Shown here: in pieces, positions 17,676-25,676 of the stretch
How the letters are laid out: each line of letters begins with the position of its first letter
How positions within the stretch are numbered: the first letter of the stretch is position 1
Assembly (NCBI GenBank): GCA_937995825.1
Contig: CALKJO010000001.1
Span: 62,001 to 126,000 of the forward strand
DNA from: an uncultured Anaerolineae bacterium
GTDB taxonomy: Bacteria > Chloroflexota > Anaerolineae > Aggregatilineales > Phototrophicaceae
DNA length: 64,000 bases
Reading direction: 5' to 3'
Made by a program: the position numbers and the translations under genes
The notes under the pieces: generated by a model
Told to the model about the DNA's origin: nothing
Databases searched by the model: none
What the model saw: only the letters and a program-made list of their open reading frames with translations

Positions 17676-19601
17676 ATGCCCGACTCGCGACTCGCTCATG
17701 CATTCGTCTTACCTGACCGCGATTTCGACATCTGGAAGCGCGCAGCCGAGGCGTACATCGCTGCATTTGCGCCGATCACCGTCATTCGCTCGCCCAGAGG
17801 CGCTGATCTCAATCGCTTTTATACCGTCACGGCAGTGCGCGCTCCGGGCGTCTGGTTCGGGGACGATCCGGTGACCCATATCCGCCGCACCTACCCCGCC
17901 GTGATCCGCATTGATGTGATCGATGCGTCGTCACCGATCCAGTTGGAAGCGATCCTAGCGGAACGCATCCAGCGCCGTGATCGGCTGGCGGCGTTTCGGC
18001 AGGATGGACATCTGAATGACCGCCTGACGATCACCTGGGCGAGCGACTTTCGTCCAGCGCGGATTGTGACGCGCTACGGCGCGCTGATCTCGGTTGGGGG
18101 CAGCACGCGGCAAAATGAGGGGATCGACATCTCGACTGTCGGCAATGTGGTGCTGCGCGCTCCATGTGCGGGGACAGTGCAGCGCGCGCTGAGCTACCCC
18201 CCCTCGCAGGGATACGGCAGCATCGTCCAGATCAAAACGGAGTTTGGCGGCAAAGAGTATCTGGTCACCATCACGTCGATGCGGCTGATCGATGTCCAGC
18301 CGGGGCAGACTGTGACCGCCGGACAGCGCATCGGCACGGCGGTTGGCTCCACGAGCAAGATCATCGTCCAGGAGCGCGCCCTGCGTTTGCAGCGCGACCG
18401 TGAACCAACATTGACCCACATCGACCCGACGCCGCTGATCTACTGGGACGGGCTGCGCGTTCAGCCGACGGGCGATGGGCTGCGCGTCCGTCAGGGACCG
18501 GGGACGCAGTTTGCGATCCTAACGACGCTCAACCGCAGCGATCTGGCGGAGACCTTAGAAACACACGGGCGGACGCTGGAGAAGGTGACGGTGCAGGGCG
18601 AATGGCTGAAACTGCGAACGCCGACGGGCATCGAAGGCTTTGCGGCGGCATGGTTTCTGAATGCGGTCGCGCTGCCGACCGACTCGGTGCTGCCAGGCGT
18701 CAACCTCGACCCCAAGCATCCGCTCGGCAAGCCCGCGCCAGCCCGCGTGCAGCCGCTCGACTGGGTGCGGCTGGTATACAAAGCCGTCCCAACGCAGGGC
18801 TTCCCAACGATAGAGAACGCCCACGCTTTTTATGACCCGATTTTATCAAGCTATGCGGGCGCGGGCGTCGGGACGCTGGTCGTGCTGACTCATCAGACCT
18901 TTGGCGAAGGCGCGGGCTTCAACTGGGCGGAGATGTATGCCCATGATCGCGGGCGGTGGGACGACTTCATCCCGCCGTTCGTCAATGCAGTGCGCAGCAT
19001 CGCGGCGCGCTACAAGAACCGCGGCATTGTCAAAGTTTATCAAATCTGGAATGAGCAGGATGCCGATCCGGCTAAGGCGCAGGCGGCAGTGCCGATGCAG
19101 GCACAGGATTACGCCAAGCTGTTCACAGCGGCGGCGCGGGCGATCCGCCAGATCGATCCGGCGGCGAAGGTGATCAGCGGCGGACACATCCGGGGACCCG
19201 TCATCGGGCGGCAGTATGCGCAGACGACGCTCTCTTTTCTGCCGCCAGATGCCCACCCAGACGGATTCGCGGTGCATCCGTATGGGCGCGGCGCGCCGGG
19301 CGCAAGTGCGCGCTACGCGCCCTTCGGCTTGGTTGATGATGAGGTCAATGCGTACTATCCACTGCTGAATGCGCCGGTCTGGTTTACAGAGTGGGGTGTT
19401 CTGGACAAGCCGACCGATCCGCCTGCTGCTGTCGCAGCATACGCGACCGGCTTTCTGAACCATCTCAAGCTGAATTTCACGCACCAAGTCGCGTCCGCCA
19501 TTTGGTATGCGTGGGCGGACACGATGGACAACGGCTACGGCTTGGTCAACAGCGCCGATCAGCCTAAACAGCCGCTTTACGATCAGTTTTTAGGTGCCTG
19601 A
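17676..19601 (+). CDS. Degenerate M23-like, SH3 and glycosidase-fold (TIM barrel) protein
   Basis: A 641-residue protein of three parts. Residues about 125-230 resemble a lysostaphin-type M23 domain, but the zinc ligands are changed: the usual HxGxD motif reads NEGID, and the later HxH is absent (YLVTITSM). It is therefore probably not a peptidase. Residues about 265-330 form a bacterial SH3 (GLRVRQGPGTQFAIL to GIEGFAAAWFLN). Residues about 360-641 are a clan-A glycosidase-like TIM barrel with an acid/base candidate in YQIWNEQD and a nucleophile candidate in PVWFTEWG, ending VASAIWYAWADT. No signal peptide is visible at the chosen ATG, which has GAAGGA upstream. Probably acts on cell-envelope or exopolymer glycans. 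Confidence 0.8.
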   Translation: MPDSRLAHAFVLPDRDFDIWKRAAEAYIAAFAPITVIRSPRGADLNRFYTVTAVRAPGVWFGDDPVTHIRRTYPAVIRIDVIDASSPIQLEAILAERIQRRDRLAAFRQDGHLNDRLTITWASDFRPARIVTRYGALISVGGSTRQNEGIDISTVGNVVLRAPCAGTVQRALSYPPSQGYGSIVQIKTEFGGKEYLVTITSMRLIDVQPGQTVTAGQRIGTAVGSTSKIIVQERALRLQRDREPTLTHIDPTPLIYWDGLRVQPTGDGLRVRQGPGTQFAILTTLNRSDLAETLETHGRTLEKVTVQGEWLKLRTPTGIEGFAAAWFLNAVALPTDSVLPGVNLDPKHPLGKPAPARVQPLDWVRLVYKAVPTQGFPTIENAHAFYDPILSSYAGAGVGTLVVLTHQTFGEGAGFNWAEMYAHDRGRWDDFIPPFVNAVRSIAARYKNRGIVKVYQIWNEQDADPAKAQAAVPMQAQDYAKLFTAAARAIRQIDPAAKVISGGHIRGPVIGRQYAQTTLSFLPPDAHPDGFAVHPYGRGAPGASARYAPFGLVDDEVNAYYPLLNAPVWFTEWGVLDKPTDPPAAVAAYATGFLNHLKLNFTHQVASAIWYAWADTMDNGYGLVNSADQPKQPLYDQFLGA

Positions 19602-19602
19602 G

Positions 19603-20643
19603 CTAGTCCATCTGTGCCGCCTGGATGATCCGGTCACGCAGCGACGGCGCAGACGGGAGCGCGTCGATCCGCCAACCGCTGGAGCGGTATGCAGCGCGCC
19701 AGCAGTACGCGGCGGCGATCTGGGCATCGAGCTGCTCCCCGACCGCCCTCAGCCCCGCCCGCAGCGCGGAGTCGGCATCTGCCAATGCGCCCTGCATCAA
19801 GCCGATGCGCGTCAGCGCCAGCCAGCGGCGCACCAGCTCGCCCAGTTTCAGCGCGGCGTCCCAGTCCAGAACCAGAAAGACAGCACGGCGGATCGGGCTG
19901 CCCGCCGACTCCCAGCGATCCAGCGCCGCCATGATCGCGGAAACGCCGACGGCGCGGTGAAAGTGCTCCGCCGCCCCGATCACCAAACGCGGCTGATCAG
20001 CCGTCCAGGTCACATCGCGCGGCGCGATGACGATGGGCAGCGGCGAGTGGGCGGGCTGAAGCAGGCGCAGCAGCCGGACAACCTCAGCGCGAATTTCGCC
20101 GCGTTCCCAGGTGTTGATCAGCCTGGCGATCCGCTCCTCCAAGTCGGCGTCGAAGATGGCGGCAGGCGCAGACGAGCGCGGCGCAGGCGTGATTTGCTGA
20201 AGCAGGTCGGCGCGGATGCGGCTCAGCCGCTCAGCCGCCGCCGTGACATCGACTTCCAGCGCCTGAAAGCCGTTCAAGAGCCGCACAGCGGTATCGACGA
20301 AGCGATACAGATCGGCGTCCGTCGGCGCGGACTTGAAATGCGCTGAGCCGCTGCGCGCCTGGCGGAGTTCACCAGCGTAGGCGAAACACCCCTCATCCAG
20401 CTTTTCGCAAAAAACCTCGTTCCACCGCCGCAGAATCAGATCAAGACATTCAGCCGAGTCGATCTCGCGGCGCGCCTCCTCCATGCTGGCATAGGGCGGC
20501 GTGTGACGGTCGCTTTTCAAGGCATCGATGATCTGATCGAAGGCGCTGCGCCCAAAGCGATGGCGATAGGCATCCAACACATGCGGCAGCAGGGCGTCGC
20601 GCAGGGTCAGCAGGGTGTCATTGATGATGGTGTTTGCATCCAT
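19603..20643 (-). CDS. Swt1-HEPN-like protein of unknown role
   Basis: A 346-residue soluble protein. The first 125 residues resemble the Swt1-type HEPN module: helical, with WNEVFCEKL, then ELRQARSGSAHF containing an R-x4-H motif (Arg97, His102) and a following helix DLYRFVDTAVRLL. HEPN domains of this kind occur in RNases and in toxin or defence proteins. The C-terminal 220 residues are not recognised and have no nuclease or ATPase motif that I can see. A TATAAT on the minus strand (20652-20657) ends 8 bases before the ATG, so the message may be leaderless. The stop abuts that of the convergent 17676-19601 gene. Confidence 0.72.
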   Translation of the reverse strand: MDANTIINDTLLTLRDALLPHVLDAYRHRFGRSAFDQIIDALKSDRHTPPYASMEEARREIDSAECLDLILRRWNEVFCEKLDEGCFAYAGELRQARSGSAHFKSAPTDADLYRFVDTAVRLLNGFQALEVDVTAAAERLSRIRADLLQQITPAPRSSAPAAIFDADLEERIARLINTWERGEIRAEVVRLLRLLQPAHSPLPIVIAPRDVTWTADQPRLVIGAAEHFHRAVGVSAIMAALDRWESAGSPIRRAVFLVLDWDAALKLGELVRRWLALTRIGLMQGALADADSALRAGLRAVGEQLDAQIAAAYCWRAAYRSSGWRIDALPSAPSLRDRIIQAAQMD

Positions 20644-20712
20644 AGCGCTTTATTATACGTAAGCTACGCAAATTCGACGCCCGATTTTTGCGCTTTTGGG
20701 GAGAGATAACCG

Positions 20713-21423
20713 ATGGGAACACTGACGGACAAAGTCGCGCTGGTGACCGGCGCGGCGGGCAATCTGGGGCGAGCGGTCACGAAGCGGCTCGCGGCGGAAG
20801 GGGCGCGGCTCGTCCTGGTCGATCAGCAGATCGAGCGGCTGAGAGCGCTAGTCGATGAGATCGGCGGCGGCGCGATTGGGGAAACCGCCGATTTGAGCCG
20901 TCCGGAGGCGGTCGAGGCGCTGATCGGACGGTTGGAGGCGGCAGTCGGACAGGTCGATGCCGTCGTACATACGGTCGGCGGCTTCACTTACGGCAAGCCG
21001 GTGCATGAGGAGTCGCTGGAGACGCTGCAAAACATGTACATGCTCAATGTCGTGCCGATTTACGTCTTTTGCGGACGCATCGCGCGACACATGGTTGAGC
21101 GCGGCACGAAGGGCAGAATCGCGATCGTGCTGGCGCGGGCGGCGTACCAAGGCGCAGCCAACACAGCAGCATACACCGCGACCAAAGCGGCGGCGCAGCG
21201 CCTCATGGAGAGCATGTCGCTGGAACTGCGCGATCACGGGATTAACGTCAACGGAGTCGCGCCCAGCATCATCGACACGCCGCCTAACCGCGCCTCCATG
21301 CCAGATGCCGACTTCAGCCGGTGGGTGACGCCGGACAGCCTGGCGGACGCCATCGCTTTCTTAGTCTCGGACGCGGCGCGCGACCTGCACGGCGTCACGC
21401 TGGACGTGTTTGGTCGCGCCTGA
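20713..21423 (+). CDS. Short-chain dehydrogenase/reductase
   Basis: A 236-residue classical SDR. The cofactor motif is VTGAAGNLGRAVTKRL (TGxxxGxG type), and Asp in VLVDQQ after beta-2 suggests an NAD(H) preference. The active site reads YTATKAAAQRLM (the YxxxK pair), and the structural motif VDAVVHTVGG replaces the usual NNAG. The catalytic Ser position reads VLARAAYQG, where Ser appears to be Ala, so activity may be reduced or altered. GGGGAGAG gives a good ribosome-binding site. It stands alone between divergent and convergent neighbours, so the substrate cannot be inferred. Confidence 0.9.
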   Translation: MGTLTDKVALVTGAAGNLGRAVTKRLAAEGARLVLVDQQIERLRALVDEIGGGAIGETADLSRPEAVEALIGRLEAAVGQVDAVVHTVGGFTYGKPVHEESLETLQNMYMLNVVPIYVFCGRIARHMVERGTKGRIAIVLARAAYQGAANTAAYTATKAAAQRLMESMSLELRDHGINVNGVAPSIIDTPPNRASMPDADFSRWVTPDSLADAIAFLVSDAARDLHGVTLDVFGRA

Positions 21424-21430
21424 CGCCAAA

Positions 21431-22696
21431 TTACGGCGGGGGCGGCGGGAGCGCCGCGGTGGGCGGAATCTGAATGGTGTCCAGCGGCTGGAACGCGACG
21501 CTGTCGAGAATCCGTTGAAGCGCCGGCGCTGCCCCATCGAGCGCCGTGATCGGCGTGGTGAAGACGTAAAAGACAAAGTTGAGGTTGTGCGCCCGCAGTC
21601 CCGCGAACCAGCCGCGCGTATCGGGAAGTTCAGGGCAGTTGACGGCGGAGAACTGCGTGCCGGTGGCGGCTAAGCCGCCGATGCTGTATTCGCGGCGCAG
21701 GTCTGTGCCGATGTTGCAGCCTTCCTCGATGACCGCCAGGCGCAGCAGACGCAGCCCATCCGCCCACAGATTCGGTTCCGCGCGGGCGATGTCCGCCGGA
21801 CTGACTCCGACCAGATTGGGAAAGCCCCACAGCACGACAATCGTCCCCGTCCCGCCCACCACATCGCCCTGATAGACGGCAAACGGGATGGCGCGCAGCC
21901 CGTCGATGTCCTGAATGATCAGCCCATCGTAGGCATAGCCCCAGCCGTCCGGCAGAGTCAGGGTCAACGGCGGCGGAATTTGCTCCCCGGTCAGCGGCTC
22001 GACGAGCGTCAGCCCTTCGGGCGTAGAGGTTGCCGTCGCCTGAATCGCCTGGCTGATGGCGGTGGCATTGGCGCTGACCGCCGCCCGAATGACCGACTCC
22101 AGGCTCGCTCCATCTGTCAGAGTTGGATCACCATTGACGAGAATATAAGGCGTTGCCGTGAAGAATGCCAGCTCCGAGACCGCGCGCTCGCCTTCGCGAA
22201 GAATGACATCGGGGCGGCTGCTCAACATGCAGGCGTCCCAACGCCCTCGGTCGATGCCCAGTTCGCCGATCAGCGTCAGCACGCGCGCGGCTTCCAGCGC
22301 AGGCGCGCCATCCGCCGCCAGCGCCGCGAACTGCACATCGAAGTAGCGCCAGAACGCACCCTGATCGGCAGCGCACAGCGCGGCGCGCGCAGCAGTGCGC
22401 CCGCCGGGGAGCGCGCCGCGTTCAGCGAGCGGCACGAACAGGATGCGAATTTCGCCAGCGCGCAGGCGGTTGTAAAGCCGCTCATAAGTCGTGTCATACC
22501 AGGCAATCGACGCTGGATCGTCAAAGCTGAGAAAGAGCGTGACGCTGACCGGCGCGCTCGGAAAGCCGATGCGCGGAAAGCCAGCATCGTCGGTCACCTG
22601 AGGGATAGCGGCGTAGCGGTCAGACAGCGCAGGAGTCTGCGCGCTGGCGACAGCGAACATCAGCAGGGCAGCGAGCAGAATCGCCGTCAGACGCAT
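21431..22696 (-). CDS. Exported DsbA/thioredoxin-fold protein lacking the CxxC motif
   Basis: A 421-residue exported protein. Start 22696 is chosen: it begins a clean signal peptide (MRLTAILLAALLMFAVASAQ) one base after the upstream stop, and the longer ORF would overlap that gene. Residues about 45-215 look like a DsbA-type thioredoxin_4 fold (APVSVTLFLSFDDPASIAWY, AALCAADQGAFWRYFD, TATPYILVNGDPTLTDG). At the CxxC position the sequence reads Asp60-Pro-Ala-Ser63, so it cannot be a disulfide oxidoreductase. The C-terminal half (LPDGWGYAYDGLIIQDIDG, then WGFPNLVG) is a separate domain that I do not recognise, ending in polyproline. Cotranscribed with the receiver-roadblock gene. Confidence 0.78.
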   Translation of the reverse strand: MRLTAILLAALLMFAVASAQTPALSDRYAAIPQVTDDAGFPRIGFPSAPVSVTLFLSFDDPASIAWYDTTYERLYNRLRAGEIRILFVPLAERGALPGGRTAARAALCAADQGAFWRYFDVQFAALAADGAPALEAARVLTLIGELGIDRGRWDACMLSSRPDVILREGERAVSELAFFTATPYILVNGDPTLTDGASLESVIRAAVSANATAISQAIQATATSTPEGLTLVEPLTGEQIPPPLTLTLPDGWGYAYDGLIIQDIDGLRAIPFAVYQGDVVGGTGTIVVLWGFPNLVGVSPADIARAEPNLWADGLRLLRLAVIEEGCNIGTDLRREYSIGGLAATGTQFSAVNCPELPDTRGWFAGLRAHNLNFVFYVFTTPITALDGAAPALQRILDSVAFQPLDTIQIPPTAALPPPPP

Positions 22697-22697
22697 G

Positions 22698-23876
22698 TTA
22701 CGGCAGAATCCCAAGCTCACGCGCCTCATCATAGGTGAGCGGACCCCGTCCGCTGCGCGACTCATTGGCGATCTCAGCCAGCTTGTCGGGATCAAACAGG
22801 TCGTCGAGATCGGTAGGGATGTCCGCCAGCTCGCCGGCGATCAGATCGATATCGAGATCGGGAATCGGCTCCATGCGCGCAATTTCAACCGCAGTTGTAG
22901 TGACGTGCGGCAGCGGGTTAGGTTCCGCCCATTCTTCGGCTTTGACTGCGGCTGGCTGAATCTTCTCCTCATTAGTCGCAGCGGTGGCGGTGCGGCGGCG
23001 GCGGCGCTCTTCTGGGACAACAGTCGGGCGCTCGAAGATGAAAGCGCTTGCGCCCAGCGGCGCGATCAGGTCTTCTACGCCGCGCCGCCCGAAACGAGTC
23101 ACCGAGCCAAAGTGCCGGTTTCCCTGCGCACCATCGTAGATCAGGCAGAGGAAAAAGTGCAGTCCGACAGACAGGACGAACACGTCATAGTTTTCGCCGT
23201 CAAAAAACTGGATCGTCGCGGGCTTGGAGCCGCCGATCAGACTGCCCACTTCGACATTGGTCGTCGTGGCAGGCAGCAGTGACTGGATCAGGTCAGGAAT
23301 GTGGAAGTTGACGACGCCAATCTCAAGCAGTATCTCCCCCTGCCGATCCGCCAGCACCATCGCTGGCGCGCTGAGATCGGTGGCGAGCTTTTCAAGCACC
23401 TGCCGCGCGGCGGTCAAGTCCATCTTGGGAATCGGACCGAGATTGGCGGCTTTCGGCGGTCGAATCGCGGGCATCGACATCGTCTGCCGAGCATCTTCGC
23501 CGTCGAGCGCGGCAAAGAGCGCGCGAATGAAGACCGGCGCTTCGAGCGGACGCCGCAGATACACGAATGACGACTCGGGCGTGATCGCCTGATCCAGCTC
23601 ATCCGCGTCATCCTCGCTGGCGATCACGATCACCTGCGTGTCGGCGTGAAGCTGACGAGTCAGCATCGCCAGATCGATCCCGCGCATGGTCTCATCGATT
23701 TCAAGCGCGCAGATCACCACCTGCGGCATGAAGGCGCGTATCTCTTCGAGCGCCTCCTGACTGTCTGGAATGTCGATCTGAATGACGGATCGCTCGGTCA
23801 GGTCGAACGTAGCGCGGACGATGCGCGAGATTTCCCCAGACGGATCAACGGTAACAATGCGAGGCAGTGAAACCAT
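22698..23876 (-). CDS. Receiver-like plus roadblock/LC7-like signalling protein
   Basis: A 392-residue cytosolic protein. Residues 1-125 have a receiver-type alpha/beta pattern (RIVTVDPSGEISRIV, PQVVICALEIDETMRGIDL, VIVIASEDDADEL), but the acidic pair and the phosphoacceptor Asp are not in canonical positions. Residues about 150-280 resemble a roadblock/LC7 (MglB-like) domain (ARQVLEKLATDLSAPAMVLADRQGEILLEIG, ending HFFLCLIYDGAQGNRHFGSV). The rest is a charged low-complexity tail with RRRRR and acidic patches. Roadblock domains bind small Ras-like GTPases or dimerise, and no GTPase gene is seen here. It is the first gene of a two-gene transcript with the exported thioredoxin-fold protein. Confidence 0.7.
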   Translation of the reverse strand: MVSLPRIVTVDPSGEISRIVRATFDLTERSVIQIDIPDSQEALEEIRAFMPQVVICALEIDETMRGIDLAMLTRQLHADTQVIVIASEDDADELDQAITPESSFVYLRRPLEAPVFIRALFAALDGEDARQTMSMPAIRPPKAANLGPIPKMDLTAARQVLEKLATDLSAPAMVLADRQGEILLEIGVVNFHIPDLIQSLLPATTTNVEVGSLIGGSKPATIQFFDGENYDVFVLSVGLHFFLCLIYDGAQGNRHFGSVTRFGRRGVEDLIAPLGASAFIFERPTVVPEERRRRRTATAATNEEKIQPAAVKAEEWAEPNPLPHVTTTAVEIARMEPIPDLDIDLIAGELADIPTDLDDLFDPDKLAEIANESRSGRGPLTYDEARELGILP

Positions 23877-23995
23877 GAGCTTATTCCATCAGCGTGAATG
23901 GCATTTTTTGCATTATAATCCCAAAAACCATACTGGTGGACAGTGGATGATTAAGTTTTCCTAACTCCAGCCTGCTGATGAAAGGACACAGACGA

Positions 23996-25126
23996 ATGCG
24001 CTTGCGCACAGTCGGGTTATCAATCGTGTTGGTCTTGTTGTTCCTGGCGATGAATGGGAGAGCAGGCGCGCAGGCGATCATCAGCGCCCGCCTGCCGACG
24101 ATCATCGCGCTGCGCGCCGATGTCAGTTCCGTCGCGCTGGATGCAGTGGAGGCTGGCAGCGTCTCGATCATGCTGATGTGGCGCATCGAAGATTTCGATG
24201 ACGTGCTGCGCATCGGGCTGGATCAGCTCATTCGGGCGGAGTGGGTCAGCATTCTTGAGAAAAATGAAACGCTCTCCCCCATCGGCACGCGCGCCACCCG
24301 CGCGGTTCATCCGGGCGATTTCGCGCCGCTGACGTATCGACTGACGGTCAGCAGCAGCGGCGGTGAACTGCTCACCCAGCAGATCATCACGATTCCCTAC
24401 GCGACCGAGGACGCCCTGCCCGTCATTGAGATATTCGAGTCGGATACCGCCGGACTGGACACCGCCGCGCTGCTTCAACGCAGTGCGCTGGCGACGGTGC
24501 GCTGGTCGGTGCGCAACCGGCGTCCGAGCAGTCAGATTCGCTTCGAGCAGGTCTTGAGCGAGCAGGATGTCATCCTGGTCGAGCTGCCGCGCTGGGATTT
24601 ACGGCTGCCATCGGCGGGCGAGATTCAGGTTGCGCCCGATGTGCCGCTGACTGAAGAAGTCGTCCGGCTGCGGATGAGCGTCTTCGACCTGCTGACCGGC
24701 GAGGTCTACCATCAAGCCGAGCTGACACTGCCGCTGACCGGCGTCCCGCTCCCCATCCCCGGACTGACGCCCGCGCCCACCGCAGCCAATGCGCCAGTGG
24801 AGACTCAGCCGACCGCCGACCCCACCGCCAGTGCTGTATCCGACGCAGATGCGCCGACCATCGTCAATTTCAGCGCTCAGCCGGTCAGCGCCCGCCCTGG
24901 CGAAAGCATCATCGTCAGTTGGCATGTCGAAAATGCCACCAACATCAGCATTCAGGAGCAGTCCGCCGATGGCGCGGAAGGCTTGCTCTATATCGAGCTT
25001 CCCCCGATAGGGGCGCTGTCGCTGCAGATGCCGGAGAATCCGCCGGGGATGATCTACATTTTGCGGGCGCGCAGCGCGGACGGCACGGAGATCACTGCGC
25101 AGGTGGTGGTCGCCCGCGCCCGCTGA
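23996..25126 (+). CDS. Secreted protein with C-terminal Ig-like domain
   Basis: A 376-residue exported protein of unknown function. ATG 23996 is preferred because AAAGGA precedes it. The ORF opens six codons earlier without such a site. Signal peptide RLRTVGLSIVLVLLFLAM to AGAQA. The body is beta-rich and hydrophilic with no enzyme motif. After a Pro/Thr/Ala linker (about residues 255-290) comes an Ig-like or PKD-like domain (PTIVNFSAQPVSARPGESIIVSWHVENA) that resembles the adhesion or sugar-binding modules of Chloroflexota surface proteins. Its location suggests a cell-surface role. Confidence 0.75.
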   Translation: MRLRTVGLSIVLVLLFLAMNGRAGAQAIISARLPTIIALRADVSSVALDAVEAGSVSIMLMWRIEDFDDVLRIGLDQLIRAEWVSILEKNETLSPIGTRATRAVHPGDFAPLTYRLTVSSSGGELLTQQIITIPYATEDALPVIEIFESDTAGLDTAALLQRSALATVRWSVRNRRPSSQIRFEQVLSEQDVILVELPRWDLRLPSAGEIQVAPDVPLTEEVVRLRMSVFDLLTGEVYHQAELTLPLTGVPLPIPGLTPAPTAANAPVETQPTADPTASAVSDADAPTIVNFSAQPVSARPGESIIVSWHVENATNISIQEQSADGAEGLLYIELPPIGALSLQMPENPPGMIYILRARSADGTEITAQVVVARAR

Positions 25127-25209
25127 AGCAGAAGCCATCTCGCTTGGTTGGGAGATCGAGTACAATAAAGCTGGGATGCAGGCATAGACAGCGATGAAAG
25201 ATCGGCAGC

Positions 25210-25665
25210 ATGGATCGTCATTTATCACTCTCCCCGCGCGCGCAGCGGCTGCGCGAAGCGGGCTATAAACTCACCAGCGCTCGTCTGACCGTGCTGCATG
25301 TAATCGAAACCAGCGGCGGACATGTCACCTCATCAGAGGTGCTAGAGCGCGTGACCGCGCTCGACGACTCGATTGGGCGGGCGAGCGTCTTTCGCGCGCT
25401 TGACCTGTTCACGCGGCTGTCGATCCTGCGTCCAACCTACATCGGAACGAGCGCGACTCCGACGTATGTCCTGATGCCCGATGGGCATCATCACCATATG
25501 ATCTGCATCAGCTGCAATCGGGTGATCGAGTTCGAGGACTGCGAGCTGGACGAGCTGGCTGCAGAACTGGAAACGCGGCTGAAGGTGCATATTACCGGTC
25601 ATCTGCTGGAATTTTACGGCTTGTGCGACGACTGCTACAACCAGCCGCGTCCCAGCAAGCTGTGA
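25210..25665 (+). CDS. Fur-family metal-dependent repressor
   Basis: A 151-residue Fur/Zur/PerR-type regulator. The winged-helix half has GYKLTSARLTVLHVIETSGGHV and SSEVLERV, and the recognition helix is in SIGRASVFRALDLFTRL. The dimerisation half shows the metal site HHHHMICISCNRVIEFEDC, plus two structural zinc pairs, CISC and CDDC. It binds DNA as a metal-loaded dimer. Sequence alone does not settle whether it senses Fe, Zn or peroxide, though the two CxxC zinc pairs fit Fur or Zur. No Fur box or metal-uptake gene was seen nearby. A glycosyltransferase gene starts 11 bases after its stop. Confidence 0.92.
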   Translation: MDRHLSLSPRAQRLREAGYKLTSARLTVLHVIETSGGHVTSSEVLERVTALDDSIGRASVFRALDLFTRLSILRPTYIGTSATPTYVLMPDGHHHHMICISCNRVIEFEDCELDELAAELETRLKVHITGHLLEFYGLCDDCYNQPRPSKL

Positions 25666-25676
25666 CGGGCAATGCA

